Assembly (NCBI GenBank): GCA_949710005.1
Contig: OX453272.1
Location: 43,481,657 to 43,545,656, forward strand
Reading direction: 5' to 3'
DNA from: Ricordea florida
Taxonomy: Eukaryota; Cnidaria; Anthozoa; Corallimorpharia; Ricordeidae
DNA length: 64,000 nt
A model generated the notes under the pieces. That model was not told where the DNA came from. It did no database searches and saw only the letters and a list, made by a program, of their open reading frames with translations. Within the stretch, counting starts at the first letter, position 1. Each line of letters begins with the position of its first letter. The translations under genes and the position numbers were made by a program. This document shows positions 51,130 through 62,319 of the stretch, piece after piece.

Positions 51130-51399
51130 TTTGATATCAATACTCTGCACGCACGAGTCCAAATATATCCAGTAGCCTAGGACCAACAGACATTACTTTT
51201 GTAGTCTTTGTAGTTTTGTACTCTAAAAAATTAGAAGTAGGACTTACTTGATTGTCCATTCAATAAGACAACCTTTTTTAAATTTTCAGGCATTATCGTT
51301 TTTGGGGATCTCAGCAGTTTTGGTTGCAGTCGTCGTGTACAACTCAAAATCGCATTTTTTCAATAAAGTTCAGCTCCATTTTTCATCGTCTAGTTCAGT

Positions 51400-52884
51400 G
51401 TTGTGACTTTGAGTATCTATATTTAGCATTATTAAAGAAAGGCCTGCTAAAAAAGGCTAAACAAAGCGAAACAATGCCTCAATAAGGTGGTGTAGGTGTG
51501 TCGAATGCTTCCCACCCTTAAGTCGTGATCTCCACAAGTTACAAGAGTTTAGTTTTGAAAGTTTATTCGATCACACAAGTCACAATTCACAAGCTCTCCA
51601 TAACGCTTTCCACCTGTCTCTTTCAAAGATCATGTGATAAAAAACTACGTACAATTTTTCGGCGCTGTCAAGAATCTCTCACTGATTGGTTCTGGAAATA
51701 ACATTATAAAGCGTGCTTCACCCGTAGGAAACACATATTCCGGCAGATTCTTACAGCCATCGACTACGCAACACTGATGACAGATGAACAATATCTACAG
51801 CTGCAATACCTGTTGTAACAGTATTCGATTTAAATAACAATGCACACGTCACCTACAACAATTATTCTACATACATACATTTACATACAGTTTACATGCA
51901 TTTTATTTTATTGTGTTGTGAGGTAAGAGTACAATAACATGCCCGCGGTTAGCTAAGCTAATCTAGGCAGGTCATGTTTACAGAAAATAGATACAACTAA
52001 AAGTAACAAGAGAACTAAAGAAACTAAGATTGACAATAATGACTAGAGACTACTGATAAACTAACGGTATTTATACTAATAATAAATAACAACAGTTATG
52101 ACAAGAGACTACTGATACACTAAATGATATTAATGATTACATACTAAGTAAGAAGACAATAAATTCAACTTAACTTTTTTTTCTTTCCAGTCAGTTCGCT
52201 CCCTGCCTTCTCTTTTTTTCAGGGTCAGAATTTACCATAAGCGACTTAAGTAGGGCAGGGTGGGGTTTGAAGATTGCATTTTACTATAGCGAGATAGTAA
52301 TCTCACGACTAGCTCCCTCGCATTATGCTGTGTGTACCTGTTGTGATTGGCCGAAAAAGTCTCAGATTAGTTTTTACTGACTGCCGAAAAGCGCTCCATA
52401 AAACGCAATAGAACATTTTGCTATTTACAAATTTTCCAAGCTCAAAACATACCATTCATTATTTCACAATCCTTTGACTTTGACATTCAAATCTTAGCAG
52501 TATGCAGGATGTTTGTCCCATGAACCTAGTTTAATGGCCTTGTCACAGGGCCCACGAGTCTCCTTTTGCACAGTGGGAGAGCTAGCAATCGGAACGGTTG
52601 TTGGTTCGACTTCTATTGAAAGAGCTCGATTTGTTTTTTTTTTAGAGTTTGCCTGTGACACGATGAAAAATACATCTTTCAGGTCTCTGGGGACACAGAG
52701 TGCGTCACGAGGACACACTCTGTCTCACACAGTGAAAAATTTCCATTTAGCAAAACAGTATAAAGCCAGAGATGGTGAGAGTTACTGGGCACGAGTGTTT
52801 AATTTCGTTATTTTTAGTCAGGACGTTACACAGACGTGACTTCATAGAGGTCGATCAAAGTGAACTGGCAAAGTATTTAAAACG
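51400..52884. other. No supported gene; region upstream of gene C
   Basis: AT-rich sequence. The frames at 52494-52839 overlap on both strands and have no recognisable domain. It probably contains the gene C promoter, but no clear TATA or initiator signal stands out. Confidence 0.45.
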
Positions 52885-55800
52885 ATGGCGTGTCGACCCT
52901 TCCATCCTTCAGCTGCCGATGGCAAGAGCAAGGTAATAAAGTACTAGACTAACAAAGAAGTAATGTCAAATAAATGTATGGTCAAAGGTGCGGTAAAACG
53001 AACGATTCTGAACAGAAAATTCATTACAAAGCTCGAGCACATTTCTGTGTCTGTCATTATCTCCAGTTTCGAATATCGTATCAATATCACCGCTCCTTGA
53101 GAGTGCTTAGATAAGTTTATGGCGGGAATCAACGGAATTTTAGCTGTGAGAAATATCTAAAAGAAATATTTAAAATTAGTTTTCTCTTTGTCTGATATAA
53201 ACCTGATTCGCATATGAATCACCGGAGCCAAGTTTTTCTAGCACCTCTTCGGAAACAGAGCTTATATTCGCAACTAATAACAAATAAGCTTACATTCAAG
53301 AAAAGAATTTTCTAGACTAGAACTAGATGTTGTTGCTGGACATCTTTTTCAAACAGTGTACATGAAAATATGCTCTGACCATTCTAAGAGAAAATGTTCA
53401 GACTTTTCTTTACTGAATCGCTTCAGAGAAAGTTCAGAAAGTTAATGTTTCTGTCGGTTTACGTTTTCGCCGATACCGACAACAGCTGGCAAAAGTAATT
53501 GAATAAATTAATTATGAAGAGTTCCCTTTTCCCACAGAAAGCTGGCCACGTTTGTCACCAAGTCTTCACTAAACTTATTCTCTTGTTTGGTAAGAATTAT
53601 ATTATTCACTCTATCAGACGCTTAGGTGTAAAATTCTAACTGTTTTTGTTCATCGGTTGCAAAAGCGTTTAGCTTTTTTGAAAGAATAAATATTTATACA
53701 CGCTGATAGATAGCTGGGGCCCATTATGCCTTGGTTACATGCTTATGGCGTTAGACTCTCTTGGAAGCATTTTTAGTTAAGCTACATCGATGGCAACATT
53801 GCAAATAGCTTCCACTAGGAACTTCTTTCAGAGCTAAGAGAAAACAAAAAGTAGCGAGAAGTACAGATATCTACCAGTCATAGACGACTGAGATTTGTCT
53901 TCATACTAGACATGTCAAAATAAGAAGATCCACATCCCGGGGAGGGGTACTCCCGCGAATTTTGGATAGGGGTGTGCCGCGAAGATTCGTGAACCCTAAC
54001 TAAGAAAGCGAAAACTGATACCCTTTTTAAGGCCCAAAGCCGAAAAATGACACCCTATTCGAGGAAAAAACCGCTTAACGGTTATAAACCTCTGTTGCAA
54101 AGTCACTTTGTTAATACTTAAACGGATACATCAAGTTTAAAAAAAAAACCGTTCGTTTAGGCGGGCGTTTTCACACTCCAGTATTAGATAATACAATTAA
54201 GCTACCCTATCTAAGGACCACACCAGGGACTCAGAAACAAAAGGGTAAAAAAGATACCCTGTTTATAAGGACCGAGAACCTCAAAAACCACACCCTATTC
54301 CGCGGCACATAGCCCATATATGGGAGTACCCCCCACATTGGCGCAGAAGGGTCATTGCTGAAAAAATGTTGCTGCAAATTTAAACTTCTCTGCAGATTTA
54401 AAAAACTGCAAATATATAACGACAATCGCTTTGAAGAGTCATTCGTCCCAAAGGAAAAATTGTAAATTTTACTGCAATTTGAAATATTAAATGGTGAAAT
54501 GTGACAAGTTACTCTACATTTACCGAGTGGTATGGCAATTATTTTGTGACACCGGCTTCTCTTACAATGATAAGAGGACAGAATCTATTTTTAGATCCGG
54601 AAACTATTTTAACTGACCAATGGGCTGATGTCCTTCTCGTCACGTGGTTGTAGTTTCAATAGATTCTGTCCCCCTATCATATCAGATGGAGTTATGTTCT
54701 CTTTCCTCATTTTATCTTGTTTGTTATGATAAAATTCTGTGAATGCTGAGCTTACATATAATTTCTTGTGGTTGCTTTTTTCAAACAAGTTTGGCAAATA
54801 AAATTAAACCAGGAGCCATTAAGAAGATCAACAAAATGAAGACCCCATTCATGCAGGTAAGAGTTCACGAGCCTGTGCCAGGCTCTCGGTTCGTGGGCAT
54901 GATCGAAACAGCGGGCGAGCGAGGTCAAGCGAAAATCGGCGAGAGTCTGAGAAGAAAAAAAAGTTCTTACCAGACTCCCATCGATTTGTGCTCTCGCTCT
55001 CCCGCTTTTCGATCGTACCCACAATCCGAAAGCCTGGCACAGACTATAAAGCGAGTGATTCACGGTTCAGTACTTCAACATTTGTTCAGTAACAAAGATC
55101 AACCAGTGTTGAACGATTTTGTGGTTTGTTGAACGGCTGCTCAGTTTTAAATGACACATTCAACTTTTGTTGAGCAACAAGCGCGGAACTCTGTTTTTTT
55201 TTTTTAGTATTGGCGCCAAAATTAAAAATGGCAGACGGAAATAGGTTACTATCGCTGTGCAAGTGGTGTCGCTGTGCTCATGAAACGGAGGCAGAGGAAA
55301 CGGAAAAATCGTAAAACTTGGACTTGAGAATGACTAAACTTCATTGGGGACATATTACACTCTGGTGGCGGAACTGAGAAACCTCGACGTCTCCTGAGTC
55401 ACAGGGATTTTCTTCGTATGGATATTGAGGGTCTCCCAGGGGTTTTGGGGAACAAGGGAACATTGGCAAAATATCGAAGGGAACAAGGGAACATTAGCCA
55501 ATTTTTGGGAACAGGGAACAAAAATTTTTCATTTTTTAGGAGAAAATTGAGGGGGGGGGGAGTAGCTGGTAAGCGGATTTGATAAAAGGGGAACAATTTA
55601 CGAAAATGTGTGGGAACATGAGAACATATGGCAATTTTGGAAGGGAACAAGGGAACAAGGACCCCCCCTGGGAGACCCTCGATATTACATCCTTTGAGGA
55701 GCTAATTGCTTGCTATAGCTTTATCTCTTACGTCTCGGTTCTTTTTCATTCGAATGTCATACAGTGTAGGACATATTTCATATAGACTGATGAACCAGCT

Positions 55801-58800
55801 CTCTTGTTGACTCCGCCGTCCATTCCAAACGTTTCTGTGGCCATTTTTAAACATTCAGGAAAGCACGTAACACAAAACAAAAAAGCGATTGGTTGTTGCC
55901 ATTTAACAAGCGACAACGAGTTGAACGGAATAGAGCCGTCTCTATCATTGATACATAAGGTTGATTCCTGTTTCTATAGAGCCGTTTTTCAACTGTGCTG
56001 ACTGTCTTTTTAGAGGGTCTCAATAAGGTGGTGGCTTTTCTACGACTAACGGCTAATTTATTTATTTGCTTTATGGTTAAAAGTAAACTTAAAAATTAAC
56101 AGCCCTTTTTTTCAAGATTAGTAACTAATTTTCATTGGAAAATTTATTTTTTTGGCTAGAATTTTTTTTACGATTAACATTTTTACGGTTCGTGGTTAAA
56201 ATTATCCAATTTTTAGGCCTAATGGCTAAATTTTTGGTGCCTTTTGCGGCTAACGGTTAACACTGGGCCTGCTTACATGGAGGTGGGCGATCCCAGGTAG
56301 GTGAGCAAAAAGAGCACTGATCACCCAAATGCGTCGTTCGCCCATCATTTTCTCCGTTTACGTGCTTAGCGACCTCGCAGCAACTTCTAGAAACTTCACC
56401 CCGGGGTCCTGGGGTTGTAAGTTTGTATGTAAACGCGGGTTATTTTTCGACCATGGCCAGGCGGGTTACCTCACCTAACTGGGATCCCTCACCTCTCATG
56501 TAAACAGGCCCTAAAAACCAACCGACGCAAGATTTTTAAGCCAAACACTCATTGTAACATGCAATAATTAACTTACTTTTTACACTGAAAAGGTGTGATA
56601 TCCTTCAAAATGCTGTATTTCACTGAAGCAAGTTCCCTCGGTGATTCTCTTGTTAACGTCTGTTTCCATTCTTAAAAATTAAATATTTTTAAAATGTGTT
56701 GCAATCACTAAATAAGTACAAGCCGTGAAGGTGTGTAAAAGTGTAAAGTATACAAAGGTCCTTGTATAATATCGTTATATACGAAGGTCCGTGTAATAAT
56801 TTGGTTATATACAAAGGTCCGTGCAATAATATGGTAATAACATGTTAGTGCAAGCAAGCATGTGACACATAGTTGTATAACACCCTCCCTCTTTCAAAAG
56901 AAAAAAAACAAGCAAAATGAAAGCAAAGAAAACAAGTCCTGTCAAAACAGTCTCGATCTCGACTTGACGTAGTCTCCTAAACGAGTTCTATAAGAATAGT
57001 TTTTTATATGACGTAGTCTCTGAATCTTGCAGGCCGTCTGCGTTCACGTTGTGATCGGCGCAGTACAACTTAACTTGATAACCACTCTTTTCATAGATTC
57101 ACCTTCGTTGAACCTGTTTCTATAGAAACGAACTCCATTAAACGGTCGACTCCCGATAACTCACGCAGTTATCCGTAGTTGAGTACAAATGACTGGTAAT
57201 AGGGAAAGGATGCTTTCCTTTTCTTACAGAGTACGTTATAAGTAAATTTAATTATGGAGAAGTCGATAGAAACTGGACCGATATATTTCTAAATTACTTT
57301 ACGTTCGAGTCAGTAAGGCTTCGTGTTATCGGGAGTCGACTGTATCTGTTATTCATTCATTTATTTACTTGTTTGTGATTTTTTGCTATTTTGCTATCAC
57401 GTTTTCTGTTTCTTCAGATGGAAAATATTGGTTGGTTTAGCGATTTTGTAAGAGAATATGGTGTTCAAGCTGAATATGGATTTGTAACAGTTGACCTCTA
57501 CGAAAAACGGAATATTCCCCAGGTAAGTTCAGTTCATTCCACGTATATCGGGGAGGGTAAACGCTGTTGGAACTCACGTGGCTTAGCAGATGAGCCCAAC
57601 GCGCCATTGTTATTGAGAGATCGTGACATCCATCAAAGAGATGAAGAAATCACGAACTACATCACGCTGCATCACGAACTACATTACGAACGCTGCATCA
57701 CGAACTACAACAAGACACTCTTCCCGAAATCATGGCATTCCGCAGTGGAAACGTACACGGTACACGAACGCGAAGGGCTTCCACACGCTTACATCCTTTC
57801 AGTTTCGCATTAATGACGTAGCGTTCGCGTAGAAATAAACGGAAAATTCAACGTTCGGATTTCTCACTCTGATGAAAATAAACAATTCAATTAACGACAA
57901 TAGATCGGATAACACCAAAAAGAAGCGAGCAATAAGTCATTTTGCCTGATGTGAAATGAATCCTAGTATATCCAGTACACAATGTTTTTGACTCTATTTT
58001 GTTTCTTTAACTAATATAAACGCGTTTTATTTTGTCATTTACAGCTGCTTATTGCCTTGAACAGTCTTAAAGCGAAGGTAAAGGTTGTTAATTTTGTTTT
58101 TGACATAAGAGACTTTCGAAGTTCGTCATATTATTATAATAGTAATTATAATATTAATAATGCTAATAATAATAATCCTTTTATTTAAGTGCCGATGAAT
58201 TAAGTACTGCTATGCTAATTAGGAGCATTGTAAATAGAGAAACAGAAATAGCATGACATGAACTTCGGGAAGAATTCCAACTGGTCTGAAGCGGACCAGT
58301 TCAGGCTATTTACAAACGCGGTCGAGGATTTGAATCTCGATGATGAATGGCCGTGTTACAAATCCAGCAAGTGGTAAGGCGGGACTGGAATCAACTCCTG
58401 GACGCCCAGATTTCAAGTCCGGCGCTCTAATCACGTGACCAGTCGGCCACGCTGCCTCCCTTTTTGAGGCGAGGTTTTCAAGAACTACGAGTGAGATAGT
58501 ACTCCCGCGTATATAAGTGGCTGTCATTTTGGCGGGAGATTGCCACATCGTTTTCATCGTACCATTAGCTGTATAAACTGTGTTCCTCTCAGAGTTGAGG
58601 TTTATTAGTTACAAAAACTTCCGAACTGGAATTATTTTGGGGAATTGTATTTCATTTAATAGCTGCCGTGGTAACCGCCGAGAGGTGAAATTGCCGTGGT
58701 CATGGCCTGTAGGAAAATAAAATTTAAACCAAGGATAAAACTGAATCACAAAATTTACATGAGAAAGCTTTTCCTGGCGCTAGTTTCATACCGGGGTGAC

Positions 58801-59584
58801 TATTTGAATTTCGTTTCGTGTTTACAGGGTGACTGTCGATTACAAGAGAAAATAGGATTGACTTGAATTAGGCATGCCCTACCCGTTTCAGTGCACTGAA
58901 ATGCCGAATTTTATTTTCGAATCGAGGAATCTGTCTTCATTTACATGTTGCCGGCACGAGATTTCGTACCGGAACGCGCTTTCCGCTCCTGCATACAAAC
59001 CGGAGTTACCTCGCTCCGGTATGAGTCGCTCCGTCATGACTTTTCCGGTGGTATCATGTAAACGAATACAGAGCCACAAAGAGAACCGAAGTGAACTCCC
59101 GTCGGGGTGAAACTCGCCCCCGGCTCATGTAATCACCCCGTAATATACTGGGGAACTGGAACAACGTTTTCACAATTTCTGATTCTGTCCTCGTATACTG
59201 GTACACAAGGGAATAACCATTGTATTTTCTTTGTTTTGGAGTCATTGTTTAGCTCCAGTGTATTGTTTGGTCTTTTGTATCGGCTCTTGTGTACCGGTAC
59301 ATGAGGACAGAACCGAATTTCTTCACTAACCGACTTGAAATTATTTTTAGTTGTAAATGAATAAATAAATAAATATATCCGATCGTGCCATAATGTGGCT
59401 ATGCTGAGCAGAAGGGGGGAGGTGCGTCTAAGGTAATCATGGTTGTGCAGCGAACATTGTATGTAAGCCTCGCATTAGGATTCTTAAATATTTGGTTTTG
59501 TTTCTTGCTGATGTCACCATCTAACTTTATGTCCTGTTATTTATTTTTTATCAGGTTAAGGAAAAAGAAGGATATGAAACTTAA
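52885..59584 (+). CDS. Transgelin-like gene C, atypical (no 140-nt exon, no calponin repeat)
   Basis: Exons seen are 52885-52932 (MACRPFHPSAADGKSK), 54790-54856 (LANKIKPGAIKKINKMKTPFMQ), 57418-57522 (MENIGWFSDFVREYG and FVTVDLYEKRNIPQ), 58045-58077 (LLIALNSLKAK) and 59555-59584 (VKEKEGYET, TAA). Splice sites and exon sizes match genes A and B for the second half of the CH domain. The expected 140-nt exon with the first half of the CH domain was not found between 52933 and 54789. A 52-nt exon-like stretch (53538-53589) has splice signals but the wrong phase and no similarity. The terminal exon replaces the calponin repeat with nine residues. AATAAA lies at 59612. Either exon 2 has been lost (pseudogene) or it has diverged beyond recognition. 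Confidence 0.65.
53936..54345. repeat. Foldback MITE with GGGGTACTCCC termini
   Basis: GGGGAGGGGTACTCCCGCGAATTTTGGATAGGGGTGTGCCGCG on the left is answered by CGCGGCACATAGCCCATATATGGGAGTACCCCCC on the right. The interior repeats ACACCCTATTC and GATACCCT words in opposite orientations. It lies in an intron of gene C. Confidence 0.75.
54569..54680. repeat. MITE with GGACAGAATCT termini, copy 1
   Basis: TGATAAGAGGACAGAATCTATTTTTAG opens the element, and AGATTCTGTCCCCCTATCATA closes it in inverted form. The inner GGAAACTATTTTAACTGACCAATGG and TCGTCACGTGGTTGTAGTTTCAAT match 60041-60225. It lies about 100 bp before gene C exon 54790. Confidence 0.75.
54866..55047. repeat. 180-bp foldback MITE directly after a gene C exon
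   Basis: GAGCCTGTGCCAGGCTCTCGG...GTGGGCATGATCGAAA...CGAGAGTCTGAGAAG is inverted as CTTACCAGACTC...TTTTCGATCGTACCCAC...AGCCTGGCACAGACT around a poly(A)-like loop. It starts 10 bp downstream of the exon ending at 54856. Confidence 0.8.
55427..55680. mobile_element. 254-bp MITE with 6-bp target duplication
   Basis: The terminal repeats GAGGGTCTCCCAGGGG and CCCTGGGAGACCCTC are flanked by GATATT at 55421-55426 and 55681-55686. The interior repeats GGGAACAAGGGAACA several times. No transposase is encoded. Confidence 0.85.
56266..56516. repeat. Foldback MITE (GGGCCTGTTTACATG family)
   Basis: GGGCCTGCTTACATGGAGGTG...GATCCCAGGTAGGTGAGC on the left is inverted as CTCACCTAACTGGGATC...CACCTCTCATGTAAACAGGCCC on the right. 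The interior is non-coding. Confidence 0.8.
57600..57720 (+). repeat. Short tandem repeat CATCACGAACTA
   Basis: CATCACGAACTA(CATTACGAACGCTG) units repeat four times at about 57645-57705, just after gene C exon 57418-57522. Confidence 0.7.
58130..58462 (-). mobile_element. tRNA-derived SINE with TTA-repeat tail
   Basis: The minus strand starts GGGAGGCAGCGTGGCCGACTGG and continues TTAGAGCGCCGGACTTGAAATC, a tRNA(Ser/Leu)-like head with A box, then a weak B box GTTGATTCCAGTCC. The body runs left and ends in a TTATTATTATTAG tract at 58130-58180. It is a different SINE family from those at 9433 and 26712. It lies in the last intron of gene C. Confidence 0.75.
58793..59140. repeat. Degenerate foldback repeat (CCGGGGTGA...TCACCCCG)
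   Basis: ACCGGGGTGACT near 58793 and AATCACCCCGT near 59128 form termini. Inside, TTTACATG...CATGTAAA and CGGTACGAAATC-type words pair imperfectly. It is probably an old MITE. Confidence 0.5.
59180..59320. repeat. Foldback MITE
   Basis: GATTCTGTCCTCGTATACTGGTACACAAGGGA is inverted as CTCTTGTGTACCGGTACATGAGGACAGAACC. The loop is about 65 bp. Confidence 0.75.
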
Positions 59585-59861
59585 CTTGTAATCATATCGA
59601 CTTTTCCTAGAAATAAATTAATTGAAACCAAACCCATCACAGAAGTATGTTGCTGTCATGAACGACTAAGAAATTTGTTATTGTTTTTCTGGCTGGATCA
59701 ATTAATTCCTTCCCTAGAAGTTACATTTTCTGTGGCACTCAATCTCGTTCCCTGAGCCCGCGTCTCTTGACCAGCAGACGGCGTTCCCCACCACTGGTCA
59801 AGGGCACACGGACTCTGGAGAAGAGACTGTGTAGCAGCAACAACTCTCGCCCATTTATCGA

Positions 59862-59885
59862 GTAGTAGTAGTAGTAGTAGTAGTA
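59862..59885 (+). repeat. (TAG)n microsatellite
   Basis: Seven TAG/AGT units mark the boundary with the LINE-derived sequence that follows. Confidence 0.85.
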
Positions 59886-60040
59886 ATCTTTAATGAGGAT
59901 ACCAACATCACAATACAGTGGTTTACAGAAGGGTCCTCAAAAGAAAATTACCATAGCTAAGAAAAACAACAAATAAAAAGTATATAAAATCAAGAGAAAA
60001 TGAGGTAAGAGAACGCATCTTCCATAAAGAGTTCTCTTAC

Positions 60041-60226
60041 TATGATAAAGAGACAGAATCTGTCTTTAGATCCGGAAACTGTTTTAACTGACCAATGGCT
60101 GATGTCCGTCTCATCACGTAGTTGTAATTTCAATGCACCATGTGGAAACCGCGCTGCCATGGAACGAGATATGAATAGATTCCACACTAAAAATAGATTC
60201 TGTCCCCTTACCACGGGGTTATGTTC
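60041..60226. repeat. MITE with GACAGAATCT termini, copy 2
   Basis: TATGATAAAGAGACAGAATCTG opens and AGATTCTGTCCCCTTACC closes. The shared interior GGAAACTGTTTTAACTGACC and CATCACGTAGTTGTAATTTCAAT matches 54569-54680. This copy has an extra 70 bp before the right end. Confidence 0.75.
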
Positions 60227-60454
60227 TCTTTCCTCATTTTCTTTTGATAAAATCAAGGAATATACAAGTAAAAAATTTCAGAATATGTACAAAATTAGGG
60301 ACAGAAAAAGCTAATTAAAGCAATCATAAAATGGCTTTTGATAGGCCACGTTTAAATGAAGTCAGTGACTGTGAATCCTTAATGAAATACCTAATCTATT
60401 CCATATATCTGAGCTGAAATTAATTGAAGACCGGTAACACCAGGTTCTATTGGC

Positions 60455-60707
60455 TGTATTGTGGGGAAAGTTTCTAAAGAAACTGGTGCTGCGTCGGTGG
60501 GAAATTGAAACACAAGAAATTGGGTAAATCAAACGAGTTGATTAAGTAAGTTGTACCACCGTAAGGTAAAAGGGAGGTGCTGACGTTTCGAGCGTTAGCC
60601 CTTCGTCGGAGCGAAGGGCTAACGCTCGAAACGTCAGCACCTCCCTTTTACCTTACGGTGGTATAACTTACTTAATCAACTCGTTTGATTTACCCAATTT
60701 CTTGTGT
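60455..60707. mobile_element. 253-bp near-perfect palindromic Penelope-related element with 10-bp target duplication
   Basis: The element is flanked by TTCTATTGGC at 60445-60454 and 60708-60717. It begins TGTATTGTGGGGAAAGTTTC. Both arms from AAGAAATTGGGTAAATCAAA to GGGCTAACGCTCGAAACG pair across a centre at about 60608 with only one or two mismatches. It shares its sequence with 29951, 46756 and 49710. The host LINE's 3' region is interrupted cleanly. Confidence 0.88.
60579..60612 (-). ncRNA. Hammerhead-ribozyme-like motif, copy 4
   Basis: The minus strand reads GCT-CCGACGA-AGGGC-TAAC-GCTC-GAAAC-GTC-AGC. On the plus strand the mirror arm keeps GGGCTAACGCTCGAAACGTC but lacks the CCGACGA half, so only the minus orientation can form the full core. 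Confidence 0.45.
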
Positions 60708-61925
60708 TTCTATTGGCGGTAGATTTGCGGATGTTATTTCTAGACCTGGTATTATGAGTGTGAAATCGCCATTAAATGAGATTGGTACTGTATGGCAGAA
60801 ATGGTTATTGAGTAATTTATAAATGAAAACAGTGCGATGTTCCAGTCTGCGGCGCAATAAAGGTTTCCATTCAAGTCTCTTTAGTCCTTGTGTAGCTGAT
60901 GAATGCGGAGGAAGATCTAATATGAGACGAGCAGACTTATTTTATTTTGTAACACTTGTAGCTCGAACATCAAGGAGGCGTTTCCCCTGTCACCCCAGAT
61001 TATGTCTCCATAATCAAAAAGAGGTAAAATAAAACTATTAAAAAAGTAACTCTTGCACTAAGGGGAGGGGGGGGGGGGCATGACTTAATACGCCTCAAGA
61101 GGCCAAATTTTTTAGTTATTTTGCTACACATAAACCCAATGTGATCTGACCAGGAATACCTGTGGTTAATCACTATACCCAAGTACGTATAAGACTCTAC
61201 GATGTCAAGAGGGACGTCATCAGTAGAAATACAAATTGACTCAACTTCACTTAGGCGAAAACTGCTACCTATTAATAAGAATTTGGATTTCTTAACATTC
61301 AGAGTAAGTTGATTAGATCGCAGCCATTTACATACATTTACAAACACATCCAAGGTCTTCATTGATCTTACTTTCTAAATCTATATCCATAATAGATTAA
61401 ATAATAGAAGACATAATACAGAACAGTGTCATCTGCATATAAAGTAACATGACAGTACTGCAGAGCTTTCGGTAGATCGTTCATGAAGATTATAAACAGT
61501 AGTGGGCCCAAAATGGAGGCCCTGAGCCACACCAATCGAGATAGAAGCCGCTTCGGAGCACATATCATTCCGAGCTGGTTTCTCGCTTCCTATTCGTCAG
61601 AAATGAGGTAAACCAGGTACTAGCACCAACTCCAACATTTGAAAACCTCGCAAGCAATAATGAGCGATTCACGGTGTCAAACACTTTGGCAAGGTTCAGG
61701 AACACAGTTCTGGTCAGACAACCATTTTCCATGGAATGAAGGACCTGATCAGAAAACGTAGAAGCAGCAGTAATAGTAGATGAGTTTAATCTAAAGCCAA
61801 ACTGATTAGGCGAAATCAAATCATTCTTTGTTCAATAGGTAAAAAGTTGAGTATTAACCACCTTTTGCAATATCCTGCTAACTGCTGGAAGTATTGAAAT
61901 CGGTCTGTAATTGTAGACATCTTGT

Positions 61926-62294
61926 TAATTACCTTCGAAAGCGACTGCGCACAAATTGAACTTGTTTTTTTCTTTTGTTTGTTCTAGCTTCTCGAATGAA
62001 ATTATTTAGGAGAAATTAACGATGCAAAAACGAGCCATGTTTCGTCTGATTTCCAAACATGTCACGGTGTCTGATTTCCTTTACCTTTCGCTTACGCATT
62101 TCTAATGAGTTGGAGAAGTTATGAGGCAATACACAAGTTATGAGGTGGCAGTTACGTTATCAGTTAAAATTCAACGGGTTTAAAACAAAAGAAGATCAGC
62201 GACGAGTCTTGTGAAGGAAAGGGGTAAACAAAATTTATTTGAAAGAGTAACATTGGACTTAAGAGCAATAAAGTGATTATTCAAAAGGCGTTTT
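61926..62294. other. No supported gene
   Basis: AT-rich sequence beyond the truncated LINE 5' end. No domain or RNA gene is recognised. Confidence 0.5.
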
Positions 62295-62319
62295 TTATGG
62301 ATCCTCCTGGTGATCTCTA

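Larger units (their letters stand above)
60250..61925 (-). pseudogene. CR1/Jockey-like LINE reverse transcriptase, 5'-truncated and decayed
   Basis: From 61925 leftward the minus frames show YNYRPISILPAVSRILQKVV, stop, LISPNQFGFRLNSSTITA, NLAKVFDTVNRSLLLARF, SILGPLLFIIFMNDLP, VTLYADDTVLYY (catalytic YADD intact), WLRSNQLTLNVKKSKFLLIG and YTYLGIVINHRYSWSDHI. The C-terminal LPLFDYGDIIWGD and LQVLQNK follow near 61005-60940. Several frame breaks and stops occur (near 61565, 61365 and 60990). A palindromic element (60455-60707) interrupts its 3' part. The upstream endonuclease is absent. Confidence 0.85.

Noticed and set aside
53538..53589. Exon-like stretch with AG and GT borders in gene C
   Set aside because: Its 52-nt length gives the wrong phase for the next exon and its translation does not resemble the CH domain.
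60603..60637. Plus-strand arm of the palindrome considered as a second full hammerhead motif
   Set aside because: The CCGACGA half of the core is missing in this orientation (CGGAGCGAAGGGC instead).
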